Origin: an uncultured Dysosmobacter sp.
GTDB lineage: Bacteria > Bacillota > Clostridia > Oscillospirales > Oscillospiraceae
Length of the DNA: 64,000 nt
Assembly (NCBI GenBank): GCA_934563745.1
Contig: CAKTHE010000003.1
Span: 62,001 to 126,000, forward strand
Direction of reading: 5' to 3'
Of the stretch, positions 41,038 through 49,817 are shown one piece after another (the first letter of the stretch is position 1; every line of letters starts with the position of its first letter). A program made the translations under genes and the position numbers. A model generated the notes under the pieces. The model was not told the DNA's origin. It was given only the letters and a program-made list of their open reading frames with translations, and did not search any database.

Positions 41038-43470
41038 ATGAAAAAGTTCCTTTCTCTGGTTCTGGCTCTGGTAATGACCTTCTCTCTGGTCACCGTCAGC
41101 GCCGGCGCCAAGGACTTCACGGACCAGAAGAGCATCAAGTATGATGAAGCTGTGAACGTGATGTCCGCCGTGAAGGTCATCGATGGTTATGCCAACGGTT
41201 CCTTCAATCCCAGCAACACCCTGACCCGTGGTGCTGCCGCCAAGATCATCTGCAACATGATCCTGGGCCCCACCACCGCCTCCGCTCTGGGCTGCTCCAG
41301 CGCTCCCTTCTCTGATGTTCCCGCGAACCACACCTTCGCCGGCTACATCGCTTACTGCTCTTCTCAGGGCATCATCAACGGCTACTCTGACGGCACCTTC
41401 AAGCCCGCCGCGACCGTGACCGGCTATCAGTTCCTGAAGATGCTGCTGGGCGCTCTGGGCTATGACGCCACCATTGAGGGCTTTACCGGCTCCAATTGGT
41501 CGGTGAACGTTGCCAAGCTGGCTGTCAACCTGGACCTGACCAAGGGCAATGACACCTTCGTCGGCTCCAAGGCCATGACCCGTGAAGAGGCTTGCCTGTA
41601 TGCCTTCAACACCATGAAGGCTACTATGGTTGAGTATGCCACCAAGGGCACCACCATCACCGTCAACGGCGCTACCATCAGCACCGGTGCTTCCAAGGCT
41701 GAACCTGTCACTTCTGCCAAGGATTCCAACACCATTGTTGATGAAACCCCCAACGCTTCTGCCTCTGCTGCAAACCCTGATACGGTCCAGTTCGCTGAGA
41801 AGTATTTCTCTGGTCTGACCCGTACGCAGGTTACCGGTGATGACCTGGGCCGTCCTGCACATGGCTGGCAGGTTACCGAAAAGGGTAAGGTCACCGACCT
41901 CGGCTCCTTTGCCGATGAGGCTACCCTGGTTTATACCAAGTCTGTTTCCAGCGATGATATGACCAAGGCTCTGAAGGGCTATACGTATGCTGGGACCGTG
42001 ACTACCACGACCAACAGCGAAGTTGCTCAGGCCACTTCTACCTCTAACAAAACTGCTGCCGCTATCGCCGCCCTGACCGGCAATGGCTACACGGTTGAGA
42101 TTTTCGTTGACAATAACGCTATCACCAACATTGTTGTAATTAAGCCGAAGCTGGGTGAGATTACCGGCGTGACCAAGACCACCGCCAACAAGACCCACGG
42201 CGCTTACAACACTTATACCATCGACACCAACGCTGCTACCGGCCGTATCTATACGACGGTTGTGGACGAGGATGACGATGTTGACACCATTGTGACTTCT
42301 GCCGAACTGGCTAAGAAGGATCATGTGACCTATTACAAGGGCGCAAATAAGCTGTACATTGATGCTACTACCTCGATGTCCGGTGTTCTGTCCTCCATCA
42401 CCAACAAGGGCGTTATGACCATTGACGGCACCAGCTATGATCTGGCTGCCTATGGTACGAGACCCTCCATCAGCAAGAAGTCTCAGGATTTCTATGTTGA
42501 TTCTCTGGGCTATGTGATCGAGTCCTTCACCGAGACTTCCACCAACTATGCCTATGTGGTTCCCGGCACTGCGAAGGCTGTCATGGTTGCCAACAGCGAT
42601 GGCACCTATGAAAATGCCTATCGTGCCACGATCGTTCTGGCTGACGGTTCCGTCCAGACTGTGATCACCAGCGATACCTGGTCCAAGAAGGAAGGCACCG
42701 TCATTACCTATACGACCAACAGCAAGGACCAGTATGTGGCCGGCAGTGCTGCTGGCGAACAGGTGACTGAGCTGCCCAATGACCAGATCACCATCACGAC
42801 CAGCTATAAGGCAAACGCCAGCACCCTGTATGTGGTCTGCAATTATGTTGATGACGACGATGATGACACCACTGCGAAGGTGTTCTCCAACGTCACCACC
42901 TATGTTGGCTACAAGAATGTTCCCACCTACGGCAGCCTGACTACGGCCTGGGCTGTGGACACCAACTCTACTCCCGACGGTATTGCAGATGTTGTCTTCA
43001 TTGGCGACATTGGCGCTTCCGCCACTGAGACTGGCAAGTATGTCTACGTGAAGGGCACTTACACCCAGACTTCCGCTGGTTATATCTTCGACACCATCGT
43101 GGCTGGCGAAGACAGCACTACCACTAAGTCTAGCGCTGGCGCTCTGACTGCTGATACACTGTACAGCGCGATCGGCACGACCGATACGGCTGCTATCGCT
43201 GCTGGTCAGAAGATCCAGAACAAGGGCGGCCTGCTGTATATCGACGGCAAATACAGCGGCAAGACGATTGCTGATGACGTCAAGGTTTACACCATTAACA
43301 TGGCTGATGACTCTGTGACTGTTGGCACCGCTGGCGATCTGTCTACTGAGGTCGATGCCAGCCCCGTTGTTCTGCAGAGTGGCGATGGTACTCGCGGCGT
43401 GTATGTTGAGTACAATAGCGCGAATACTGCTGCCTCCACTGTGTACATTCTGTACAACAGCGAGGACTAA
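41038..43470 (+). CDS. SLH-domain surface-layer protein
   Basis: 810 aa. Signal peptide 1-24 (KKFLSLVLALVMTFSLVTVSAGA) followed by three SLH repeats: about 25-78 (VIDGYANGSFNPSNTLTRG), 90-141 (IINGYSDGTFKPAATVTG) and 145-205. The remaining 600 residues are Thr/Ser/Asp/Ala-rich, with beta-type strands and an acidic patch (VDDDDDDTTAK). Base composition and codon use differ sharply from neighbours: many GCT, ACT, GTT and AAG codons and far lower GC at third positions. That is the pattern of a very highly expressed gene. Best read as the main S-layer protein or an abundant surface protein. It ends at a strong terminator. Confidence 0.9.
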   Translation: MKKFLSLVLALVMTFSLVTVSAGAKDFTDQKSIKYDEAVNVMSAVKVIDGYANGSFNPSNTLTRGAAAKIICNMILGPTTASALGCSSAPFSDVPANHTFAGYIAYCSSQGIINGYSDGTFKPAATVTGYQFLKMLLGALGYDATIEGFTGSNWSVNVAKLAVNLDLTKGNDTFVGSKAMTREEACLYAFNTMKATMVEYATKGTTITVNGATISTGASKAEPVTSAKDSNTIVDETPNASASAANPDTVQFAEKYFSGLTRTQVTGDDLGRPAHGWQVTEKGKVTDLGSFADEATLVYTKSVSSDDMTKALKGYTYAGTVTTTTNSEVAQATSTSNKTAAAIAALTGNGYTVEIFVDNNAITNIVVIKPKLGEITGVTKTTANKTHGAYNTYTIDTNAATGRIYTTVVDEDDDVDTIVTSAELAKKDHVTYYKGANKLYIDATTSMSGVLSSITNKGVMTIDGTSYDLAAYGTRPSISKKSQDFYVDSLGYVIESFTETSTNYAYVVPGTAKAVMVANSDGTYENAYRATIVLADGSVQTVITSDTWSKKEGTVITYTTNSKDQYVAGSAAGEQVTELPNDQITITTSYKANASTLYVVCNYVDDDDDDTTAKVFSNVTTYVGYKNVPTYGSLTTAWAVDTNSTPDGIADVVFIGDIGASATETGKYVYVKGTYTQTSAGYIFDTIVAGEDSTTTKSSAGALTADTLYSAIGTTDTAAIAAGQKIQNKGGLLYIDGKYSGKTIADDVKVYTINMADDSVTVGTAGDLSTEVDASPVVLQSGDGTRGVYVEYNSANTAASTVYILYNSED

Positions 43471-43507
43471 TTTGCTGAGCTTTCAGTAAAGCCCTGAGCA
43501 AACCCAA

Positions 43508-43541
43508 AACAAGCCCCGCGCCGAAAGGCGCGGGGCTTGTT
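43508..43541. terminator. Bidirectional terminator, surface-layer gene / citXG
   Basis: Perfect 14-15 bp stem (43508-43522 with 43527-43541), GAAA loop, T-rich on both strands. Confidence 0.9.
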
Positions 43542-43560
43542 CGTTTCTGTAATAAAATTT

Positions 43561-44820
43561 TCACAGCATGCCGTCGTCGCACAGGGGCTTCACCCGCTGC
43601 ACAAACAGCGCCAGGGCCAGCAGGTCCGCGCTGCCGCCGGGGCTCAGGTTCCGCCGGATCAGCGCCCGGTCCAGCGTCCGGGTGCCCTCGGTCCGCGCCT
43701 CCCGGGGCCGGCTCAGCAGCGCCTGGGCCTGCCGGCGCACATAGGCCGCGCCCTCCGGTCCGCCCCGGTGATACACGGTGGAATCCTCCAGCGTGGCCAT
43801 CGCCGTCAGCAGGGCCGTCAGCGGCCCCTCCGCCTCCAGGACCGGCACCATGCGCCGCAGCCCGGCAAAGCCGCTGACGGCTTCCGCCCGCACGCCGCCG
43901 CAGCCCCAGCGGGCCCGGACCTCCGCGCCGTGGGTCCCCTCCGGGGCCGCGGCCGCCGCCGCCCAGCGGGCCGCCGTTTCGTAAACGCCCGATCCCGTCT
44001 CCTCCGCCAGGGCTGCGCCCAGTGCCCCCAGCAGAAGGGCAAAGCTGTAAATGGCGCCCTTGTGGGTGTTCACGCCGCCGGTGGCGGCAAACATGGTCTC
44101 CTCCGCCGCCCGGCCCGCCCGGCGCAGGGCCTCCTCCGGCGCACCGGCAAGGCCCAGGGCCGCAAACTCCGTCAGCGGGCCTTCCAGCGCCGCCGCGCTG
44201 CGCTGAAACAGGGCAAGGTCCATGTCCCGATGGGCGCCGTTGTTGGCCCGGTCCACCAGCCCCGGCTTGGGAGTGAAGGCAGCTTCGTCCTCCAGTGCCT
44301 GCCGGGCCGCCCGGCCCAGCGTCCGGGCCGCAAAGTCCCGCTCCAGCGCCTGGGTCCGGGCGATGATGGCCGGCAGCCCGTGGGCCCGGCTTCGGGCGCA
44401 TACGCTGACCGGCCCGCCGCAGACCAGGCAGGTCCGTCCGCCGTCCCGGCTCAGCTTTTGCCCGTCCGTGTCCAGCACGTCCAGGTCGTAAAGCCGCCCG
44501 ACGGGGTCTTCACTCTCCAGCGCCATGCAGGCGGCCTTTAGGGCCCGGGCGCTGTGCCCGGGGAAGAGGAGCAGGGCCTCCGGCCCCGTGGGGGCCCAGG
44601 TCAGCACCCGCACAGACGGGATCCCCAGGGCGCCCTCCAGCCCGGAAAGCCCCGCCCGGAAGACAAAACGCACCAAGGCCCCGTCCTTGACGGGGCCTGC
44701 GATGTTCAGGGTAAAGGAGACCAGCGGCAGCCCGTGGGCCCGCAGCAGGGCCTGCTGCCGCTCCACCCGTGCGTCACGGGCGCGGAGCATCTGCTCCAAA
44801 GTGATGCTTTGCAAACTCAT
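43561..44820 (-). CDS. citXG: CitX-CitG fusion, citrate lyase prosthetic-group synthesis
   Basis: 419 aa fusion. Residues 1-160 are CitX (apo-citrate lyase phosphoribosyl-dephospho-CoA transferase): TLEQMLRARDARVERQQALL, SFTLNIAGPVKDG and CLVCGGPVSVCARSRAHG. Residues 165-419 are CitG (triphosphoribosyl-dephospho-CoA synthase): TPKPGLVDRANNGAHRDMDL, ATGGVNTHKGAIYSFALLLGA. Together they make the cofactor and attach it to CitD. The start lies 47 bp inside citC, an unusually long overlap. An internal ATG at 44790 is possible but would remove conserved CitX residues. Confidence 0.9.
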   Translation of the reverse strand: MSLQSITLEQMLRARDARVERQQALLRAHGLPLVSFTLNIAGPVKDGALVRFVFRAGLSGLEGALGIPSVRVLTWAPTGPEALLLFPGHSARALKAACMALESEDPVGRLYDLDVLDTDGQKLSRDGGRTCLVCGGPVSVCARSRAHGLPAIIARTQALERDFAARTLGRAARQALEDEAAFTPKPGLVDRANNGAHRDMDLALFQRSAAALEGPLTEFAALGLAGAPEEALRRAGRAAEETMFAATGGVNTHKGAIYSFALLLGALGAALAEETGSGVYETAARWAAAAAAPEGTHGAEVRARWGCGGVRAEAVSGFAGLRRMVPVLEAEGPLTALLTAMATLEDSTVYHRGGPEGAAYVRRQAQALLSRPREARTEGTRTLDRALIRRNLSPGGSADLLALALFVQRVKPLCDDGML

Positions 44821-45760
44821 AGGTCACTTCCGGTACCATGGATTGGATCGCGTCCACCTGACCGGCCCGGATCAGCGCCCGGACGCGGCTGGCGCTGATG
44901 CCTTCAAACCGGGGCAGCTCCCGCACGGCGACGCCCATGCCCGGCAGCAGCGCCTTCATCCGCGCGTTGTACCGGGCCGTCACCGGGGAGTACGGCTCCT
45001 GCCCCACGTAGCGCCGCACGATCTGCGCCGCCGGGGCGATCTTCTGCCCGAACAGCACCAGATCCAGGTCACAGCGGGCCTGCTCCGGGTCCCCCTGCAG
45101 GAAGTACGCCGGGAAGCTTCCCCGGGAGATGATGTAGTCCCCGCCGGGGACCACGGTCACGTTGGGCAGCGCCGCCGTCCCGGCCCGCACCAGGGCCAGC
45201 CGTTCCGCCGCCGTGAACAGGCCGCCGTTCTCCTCGCTGAGGACGAACACCACCACGGCCTCGTTCTCCCGGGCGGCGGTTTCGATCAGGTGCAGGTGCC
45301 CCAGCGTCAGGGGGTTGCAGTTGCAGACCACCGCGGCGCAGGGCTTCCCCGGCAGGGGCAGCGACGCAAGATAGCGGCCCAGCCCGTCCCGCCGCCGCTC
45401 CATCATGCACATCTGATCCGTCTGGGCCAGGGGATAAAATCCCAGCGAGCGGAACAGCGCCGCGTGGGCGGGCTTGGTGTACAAAAACGGATGCACCACG
45501 CCCCGCTCCACCGCCTGCTGCACCAAGGCGGTGACGATGGCGGCGCAGCCGCCTGCGCCCTCGGCCGCCGGGTCCACGGCAATCTGCTTGAGGATCCGGC
45601 CGCTGAGGCTGCCGCAGGCCAGAAGCCGGCCGTCCGCCCCGGTGAGCAGGGCGGTCAGCTCGGTATCCCCCTCGTCCCGCAGCCCGCCGGAGGCCAGCAG
45701 CGCCTCATACGCGGGCCGCAGGGCAGGGGGGAGCTGCTGATAAAGCCGCAGCTCAGGCAT
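44774..45760 (-). CDS. citC: [Citrate (pro-3S)-lyase] ligase
   Basis: 328 aa. The N-terminal GNAT-like domain (residues 1-135, DPAAEGAGGCAAIVTALVQQAVERG) is followed by a nucleotidyltransferase domain with CNCNPLTLGHLHLIETAARE and a C-terminal EGISASRVRALIRAG. It acetylates the CitD thiol with acetate and ATP, activating the lyase. It overlaps citF by 8 bp. Confidence 0.93.
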   Translation of the reverse strand: MPELRLYQQLPPALRPAYEALLASGGLRDEGDTELTALLTGADGRLLACGSLSGRILKQIAVDPAAEGAGGCAAIVTALVQQAVERGVVHPFLYTKPAHAALFRSLGFYPLAQTDQMCMMERRRDGLGRYLASLPLPGKPCAAVVCNCNPLTLGHLHLIETAARENEAVVVFVLSEENGGLFTAAERLALVRAGTAALPNVTVVPGGDYIISRGSFPAYFLQGDPEQARCDLDLVLFGQKIAPAAQIVRRYVGQEPYSPVTARYNARMKALLPGMGVAVRELPRFEGISASRVRALIRAGQVDAIQSMVPEVTYEFAKHHFGADAPRP

Positions 45761-47282
45761 CTTCGTCGATCTGGCGGATCACGTCGATGACGGTGTTGTC
45801 CCGGTACAGGACCACGCCCACGATCCGGTCTTTGTACCGGATGGGATCGGGCACCCCCACGATGGCTTCCGCCCGCTTTTGCAGCTGCTCAATGTCGAAG
45901 ACCGGCAGGCCCGCGGCCAGCAGCTTTTCCTTCACATCGGGCCGCCGGGGATTCACGGCGATGCCCTGCTCGGTGACCACCACGTCCACCACTTCGCCGG
46001 GGGTGACCACGGTGTTGACGTGCCGGACGATGGTGGGGATCCGGCCCCGGGTCAGGGGCGCCACCACCACGCTGAGGCTGGCGCACTCCGCTGTATCCGG
46101 ATGGCCGCCGATGGCGCCGCGGATCACGCCGTCCGATCCGGTGAGAACGTTGACGTTGAAGTCCGTGTCGATCTCCAGGGCGGAGAGGATCACGAAGTCC
46201 AGCTGGTTGGCCGCGGAGGCAAAGAGATAGCTGGCATAGTACGTGGCGCCGATCTGATGGTGGAAGTGGTTGTTCTTCAGGGACATGGCCGCGTCCAGGT
46301 CGAAGCTCTGCACGTCCAGGATCCGGTCGATCAGCCCCTCTTCATGCATGGCGGTGATCTGACCGGTGATGCCGCCCAGGGCGAAGCGGCAGTGGATCTT
46401 CCGGTCCAGCATTTTCTGGCGCAGGAAGCGGGCGGTGGCCAGAGAGGCGCCGCCGCTGCCCATCTGCATGGAGAAGCCGTCGTACAGATAGCCGGCGGCC
46501 TCAATGACGTTGGCGGCGGTTTTGGCGATGAGAAGCTCCTTGGGATCCTTGGTATAGCGGGTGGCGCCGGACATGATCCCTTTGGGGTCGCCGATGTCAT
46601 CCGTGACGACGACATAGTCCACGTCGTACTCCGGAATGGCCCAGGGGGCGTTGGGATAGGCCACCAGATGATTGGTGATGATGACCACCTGATCGGCGTA
46701 TTTGGCGTCCGTCCGGGCATAGCCCAGGGAGCCGCAGGCGATGCCGTCATCCCCGTCCCGGCTGTAGCCGTTGGCGTTGCCGTAGGGGTCGCAGGAGGGC
46801 GCACCCAGGAAGGCCACGTCAATGTGTAGCTCGCCGGTCCGGATGGCGGCGGCCCGTCCGCCGTGGGAGCGGAATACCACCGGGCAGTCGATCAGTCCCC
46901 GGGAGACCTGCTCGGCCAGCTCGCCGCGCATGCCGGAGGTTTCAATGTGCGTGATGACGCCGCTGCGGATATGCTCGATCAGCGGCGCGTGGACGGCGGC
47001 CAGGGACGAGGCAGCTAGCGTCAGGTTCCGGAAGCCCATTTCCGACAGCTTGGCAAGGACCTGGTTCATAACATGGTCGCCGTTGCGGAAATGGTGATGG
47101 AAGCTGATGGTCATGCCGTCTTTCAGACCGGTGCGGCGGATCGCCTCCTCCAGGGAGGGAAGGACCTTGTTCTGGGAAGCGGAGCGGGCCTGGAAGGTGG
47201 CGGTCTTCTTTGCGGCTGCGCCGTGAAAGACGCCGTGATTGGAAATTTCATCAATATGCGGGATTTGGTTCAGATCCACCAT
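45753..47282 (-). CDS. citF: Citrate lyase alpha subunit
   Basis: 509 aa, citrate:acetyl-ACP transferase. Landmarks: DGMTISFHHHFRNGDHVMN, FLGAPSCDPYGNANG, MQMGSGGASLATARFL, GGITGQITAMHEEGLI and VVTEQGIAVNPRRPD. The start at 47282 follows GGAGG; the longer frame runs into citE. It forms the lyase complex with CitD and CitE in the cytoplasm. Confidence 0.95.
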   Translation of the reverse strand: MVDLNQIPHIDEISNHGVFHGAAAKKTATFQARSASQNKVLPSLEEAIRRTGLKDGMTISFHHHFRNGDHVMNQVLAKLSEMGFRNLTLAASSLAAVHAPLIEHIRSGVITHIETSGMRGELAEQVSRGLIDCPVVFRSHGGRAAAIRTGELHIDVAFLGAPSCDPYGNANGYSRDGDDGIACGSLGYARTDAKYADQVVIITNHLVAYPNAPWAIPEYDVDYVVVTDDIGDPKGIMSGATRYTKDPKELLIAKTAANVIEAAGYLYDGFSMQMGSGGASLATARFLRQKMLDRKIHCRFALGGITGQITAMHEEGLIDRILDVQSFDLDAAMSLKNNHFHHQIGATYYASYLFASAANQLDFVILSALEIDTDFNVNVLTGSDGVIRGAIGGHPDTAECASLSVVVAPLTRGRIPTIVRHVNTVVTPGEVVDVVVTEQGIAVNPRRPDVKEKLLAAGLPVFDIEQLQKRAEAIVGVPDPIRYKDRIVGVVLYRDNTVIDVIRQIDEDA

Positions 47283-47283
47283 G

Positions 47284-48183
47284 TCAGATCTCCTCCACTT
47301 CATGAACTTTGCTGCCGGCCTCATAGAGATCCAGCAGGCGCTTGGCCCGGGTGACCACGGGCTTGTCGATCATCTTGCCGTTCAGCGAAGCCACGCCGGA
47401 GCCCCGGGCGTGGGCCTCCTCAATGGCGTTCATGACGGCCCGGGCCTTGGCCAGGTCCTTCTCGCTGGGCATGAAGACCTTGTGCAGCGGCTCGATCTGC
47501 CGGGGATTGATGACGGACTTGCCGTCAAAGCCCAGCTTTTTGATCAAAGTGGCCTCCGCGAGGAAGCCCTCTTCGTTGTTGACATCGGAATAGACCGTGT
47601 CCAGGGCGGCGATACCGGCGGCCCGTGCGGCGTTGAGAATCATGCTGCGGGCGAACAGCAGCTCGATCCCGTCGCTGCGGGTGGTTTTCAGATCTGTGAC
47701 ATAGTCCTCGGCCCCCAGGGCGATTCCGATCAGCCGGGTGGAGGAACGGGCGATCTCTGCCGCATTGAGCACGCCGCGGGCGCTTTCAATGGCGGCCATC
47801 ATGCCTGTGGTGCCCACCGGAATGCCGGATTCGGCCTCAATGCGGGCAATCTCGCGCTCACAGTCGATCACATCCTGGGCGCAGTCGGTTTTGGGCAGGC
47901 GCACCACCTGCACGCCGGCCCGGACCACGGCCTCCAGATCCCGGACGCCCAGACCGTTGGACAGGTCGTTGATGCGTACCACGGTTTCCTTTGTGCCGAA
48001 GTGCAGTGTTTTCAGCGCGTTATAGACCAAGAAGCGGGCCGAGTCCTTCTCCGTATAGGCGACGGAGTCCTCCAGATCGAACATGATGCTGTCCGCACCG
48101 TAAATGTGGGCGTCCTGGATCATGCCGGGGTTGTTGCCGGGGACAAACATCATGCTGCGTCTCAAGCGGTCTTTCACATACAT
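47284..48183 (-). CDS. citE: Citrate lyase beta subunit
   Basis: 299 aa, TIM-barrel of the HpcH/HpaI superfamily. It cleaves citryl-ACP to acetyl-ACP and oxaloacetate. Landmarks: RRSMMFVPGNNPGMIQDAHIYGADSIMFDLEDSV, RINDLSNGLG, AAIESARGVLNAAEIA and GFDGKSVINPRQI. The start at 48183 follows GGGAGG at the end of citD. Confidence 0.96.
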   Translation of the reverse strand: MYVKDRLRRSMMFVPGNNPGMIQDAHIYGADSIMFDLEDSVAYTEKDSARFLVYNALKTLHFGTKETVVRINDLSNGLGVRDLEAVVRAGVQVVRLPKTDCAQDVIDCEREIARIEAESGIPVGTTGMMAAIESARGVLNAAEIARSSTRLIGIALGAEDYVTDLKTTRSDGIELLFARSMILNAARAAGIAALDTVYSDVNNEEGFLAEATLIKKLGFDGKSVINPRQIEPLHKVFMPSEKDLAKARAVMNAIEEAHARGSGVASLNGKMIDKPVVTRAKRLLDLYEAGSKVHEVEEI

Positions 48184-48184
48184 C

Positions 48185-48478
48185 TTATTTGACCTCCCAT
48201 TCATAGGCGTCCGACTTAGCGGCCCGATAGATCGCCGCGTCCACCCGGGCGCGGATGGTGCAGTCCAGCGCCCCCTTGTCAATGGCGGTGACTTCGGCAT
48301 GCTCAATGCCGTGGACGGTCAGCGTCTCGCGGATCACGGCCTTGATCTGCCGGCCGAATTGCTCCAGCACGTTGCTGGTCAGGTCGATTTGAATGCCGCC
48401 TTCTTCCCGGGGTTCCAGCGTGATCATAATGTCGTTGGATTCCATGGTGCCGGCGGTGGCAGGGGTGACAAGTTTCAT
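48185..48478 (-). CDS. citD: Citrate lyase acyl carrier protein (gamma subunit)
   Basis: 97 aa. Ser14 in TAGTMESNDIMITLEP is the attachment site of the triphosphoribosyl-dephospho-CoA group. First gene of the order citD-citE-citF-citC-citXG. ATG follows GGAGG. No citrate carrier or oxaloacetate decarboxylase is adjacent. Confidence 0.95.
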   Translation of the reverse strand: MKLVTPATAGTMESNDIMITLEPREEGGIQIDLTSNVLEQFGRQIKAVIRETLTVHGIEHAEVTAIDKGALDCTIRARVDAAIYRAAKSDAYEWEVK

Positions 48479-48589
48479 AGCAGTTCCTCCTTTGTTCCGG
48501 ACGCGCGGAGTGATCCGGGATCGGTGCGCGGATCCGGGCGGGGAAGCGGCCGGGGCTGCCGGCTGCTTCGACCGAAACTTCTTTCTTTT

Positions 48590-48618
48590 ATGGTAGCACA
48601 GCCGGCTGCGCCTGTGAA
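48590..48618 (-). promoter_or_regulatory. Possible promoter of the citrate lyase operon
   Basis: Minus strand TTCACA, 17 bp, TACCAT, about 110 bp upstream of citD. No CitAB-type or CRP-type operator recognised. Confidence 0.45.
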
Positions 48619-48902
48619 TCGCTTTTCCGGCGCCCGGCCGCCCAAAAGCGCATTTTCTCCGGAACGCACAAAGACTGTCCGGGGGCCTTTGCACGGGATG
48701 CAGGAAGCGGCCTGCAGACTTGCAAAAACGGCGGGCGGAGCCCGGCACATGGCTTGAAAAAGCCGTGAGCCCCACATGAAAAATGCGCATAATGGGGCGC
48801 TGCGATGCAAAAACGGACCTGAAAAATTGCACGAAACCCGGCGCCTCAGGCGGATGAAACGGCCGAACGGGCGGAAAGAAAAGGCGGAGGCGCCGGAGGC
48901 AG
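48619..48902. other. Gap without recognised genes
   Basis: About 280 bp between the cit promoter and the next terminator. Open frames here are shadows without ribosome sites; I see no repeat, RNA motif or operator. Confidence 0.5.
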
Positions 48903-48939
48903 CAAAATAAAAGCCCCGGCACAATTCTGTGCCGGGGCT
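48903..48939 (-). terminator. Terminator of the tail-fibre-like gene pair
   Basis: Perfect 12-bp stem (48912-48923 with 48928-48939), loop ATTC-type, T-rich tail on the minus strand. Confidence 0.85.
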
Positions 48940-48949
48940 CCTGAAGCGG

Positions 48950-49072
48950 TTATTGCTCTGCGGCAGGACCGGATTCGTCCGGTTCCAGAGCCGCGAAAAA
49001 ATCGTCGGGGACCTCACGGGTCTCCCGAATCTGGGTGCCGTCTGCCTTACAGACCAAAACGGAAATCTGCAT
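48950..49072 (-). CDS. Small hypothetical protein, 40 aa
   Basis: 40 codons. The ATG at 49072 lies 4 bp before the end of the upstream gene and is preceded by GGGAGGG. Begins MQISVLVCKADGTQIRE and ends with an acidic tail. No family recognised. Its coupling to the tail-fibre-like gene and the terminator just after its stop support a real gene. It resembles in size and position the tiny proteins that follow phage tail genes. Confidence 0.55.
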   Translation of the reverse strand: MQISVLVCKADGTQIRETREVPDDFFAALEPDESGPAAEQ

Positions 49073-49075
49073 GAG

Positions 49076-49630
49076 TCAACCCTCCCCCCAGACGCGGATA
49101 ACAGTACCCGCCTTGATGGTGCCGGAGCAGGAGAACTGCATGCTGGTCAGCGCGTCGAAGGTGACCGTGGTGCACAGACCGAAATAGTTGCCGCTCCGGT
49201 GGCAGTTTACGATCCGGCTGCCCTCCTTGCCGGAGGGGAAGGTGATCCGGACCGTAAAGTGGTTGCGGTCATCGTCGCCGAAGTACCCCAGCGATCCGGA
49301 ACCGCCGTGTGCGCCGGAGGACCAGATCGACAGCCAGGCGCTGCCGCAGTGGTCCTTGTCGCTGTTGACGTAGTAGAGGACCTGGGTGGTGGCCATCATC
49401 TTGCAGTCCAGATGCACGTTCTGCCAGGCGGAAAAGTCGACGTCGCTGAGGTCCAGCTCCAGGATGCCGCCGGTGACGGCCTCAGACGTAACGACCTCCT
49501 TGAGCAGAACGAAGCGGCCTGCGTTGGCCAGGGCCGCATCGATCTTGGCATTGTCTGCGTTGAAGTCCGCCCGCAGAATCCGGTCATCCTCGGCCCATTG
49601 ACTGAGTTGATAGTGTGTCGTGTGATCCAT
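49076..49630 (-). CDS. Phage tail-fibre-like protein
   Basis: 184 aa, start after AAAGGAG. The N-terminal DHTTHYQLSQWAEDDRILRADFNADNAKIDAALAN is like the shaft-attachment part of short tail proteins in Clostridia prophages. The rest is Gly/Ser/aromatic-rich and beta-type (VLYYVNSDKDHCGSAWLSIWSSG). No other phage gene is nearby. It may be a remnant, a cargo gene, or a host surface protein built from a phage module. Confidence 0.55.
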   Translation of the reverse strand: MDHTTHYQLSQWAEDDRILRADFNADNAKIDAALANAGRFVLLKEVVTSEAVTGGILELDLSDVDFSAWQNVHLDCKMMATTQVLYYVNSDKDHCGSAWLSIWSSGAHGGSGSLGYFGDDDRNHFTVRITFPSGKEGSRIVNCHRSGNYFGLCTTVTFDALTSMQFSCSGTIKAGTVIRVWGEG

Positions 49631-49749
49631 AGAAAACTCCTTTCCTGCGGCCTTATCAGGAAGATCCCGCCGCAAGGATCGGGACTCCTGGGCCGGGATG
49701 TGTACGAAAGGATACACATACGGAAAGAAATCCGGAAGAAAAGCGGGAC

Positions 49750-49787
49750 GCGGAGGGCGCCTGCCGTTTTCCGGCGGCGCCCTCCGC
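49750..49787 (-). terminator. Terminator of the GntP permease gene
   Basis: Perfect 12-bp GC-rich stem (49750-49761 with 49776-49787), 14-nt loop, moderately T-rich tail on the minus strand. Confidence 0.75.
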
Positions 49788-49817
49788 GTTCCCTTGGGCG
49801 GATGGGAGTGCTTCCAA

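Noticed and set aside
48475-49017. Longer upstream extension of citD and an overlapping frame in the gap
   Set aside because: The citD start at 48478 has GGAGG and matches family length; upstream frames have no ribosome site and pass through the neighbouring terminator.
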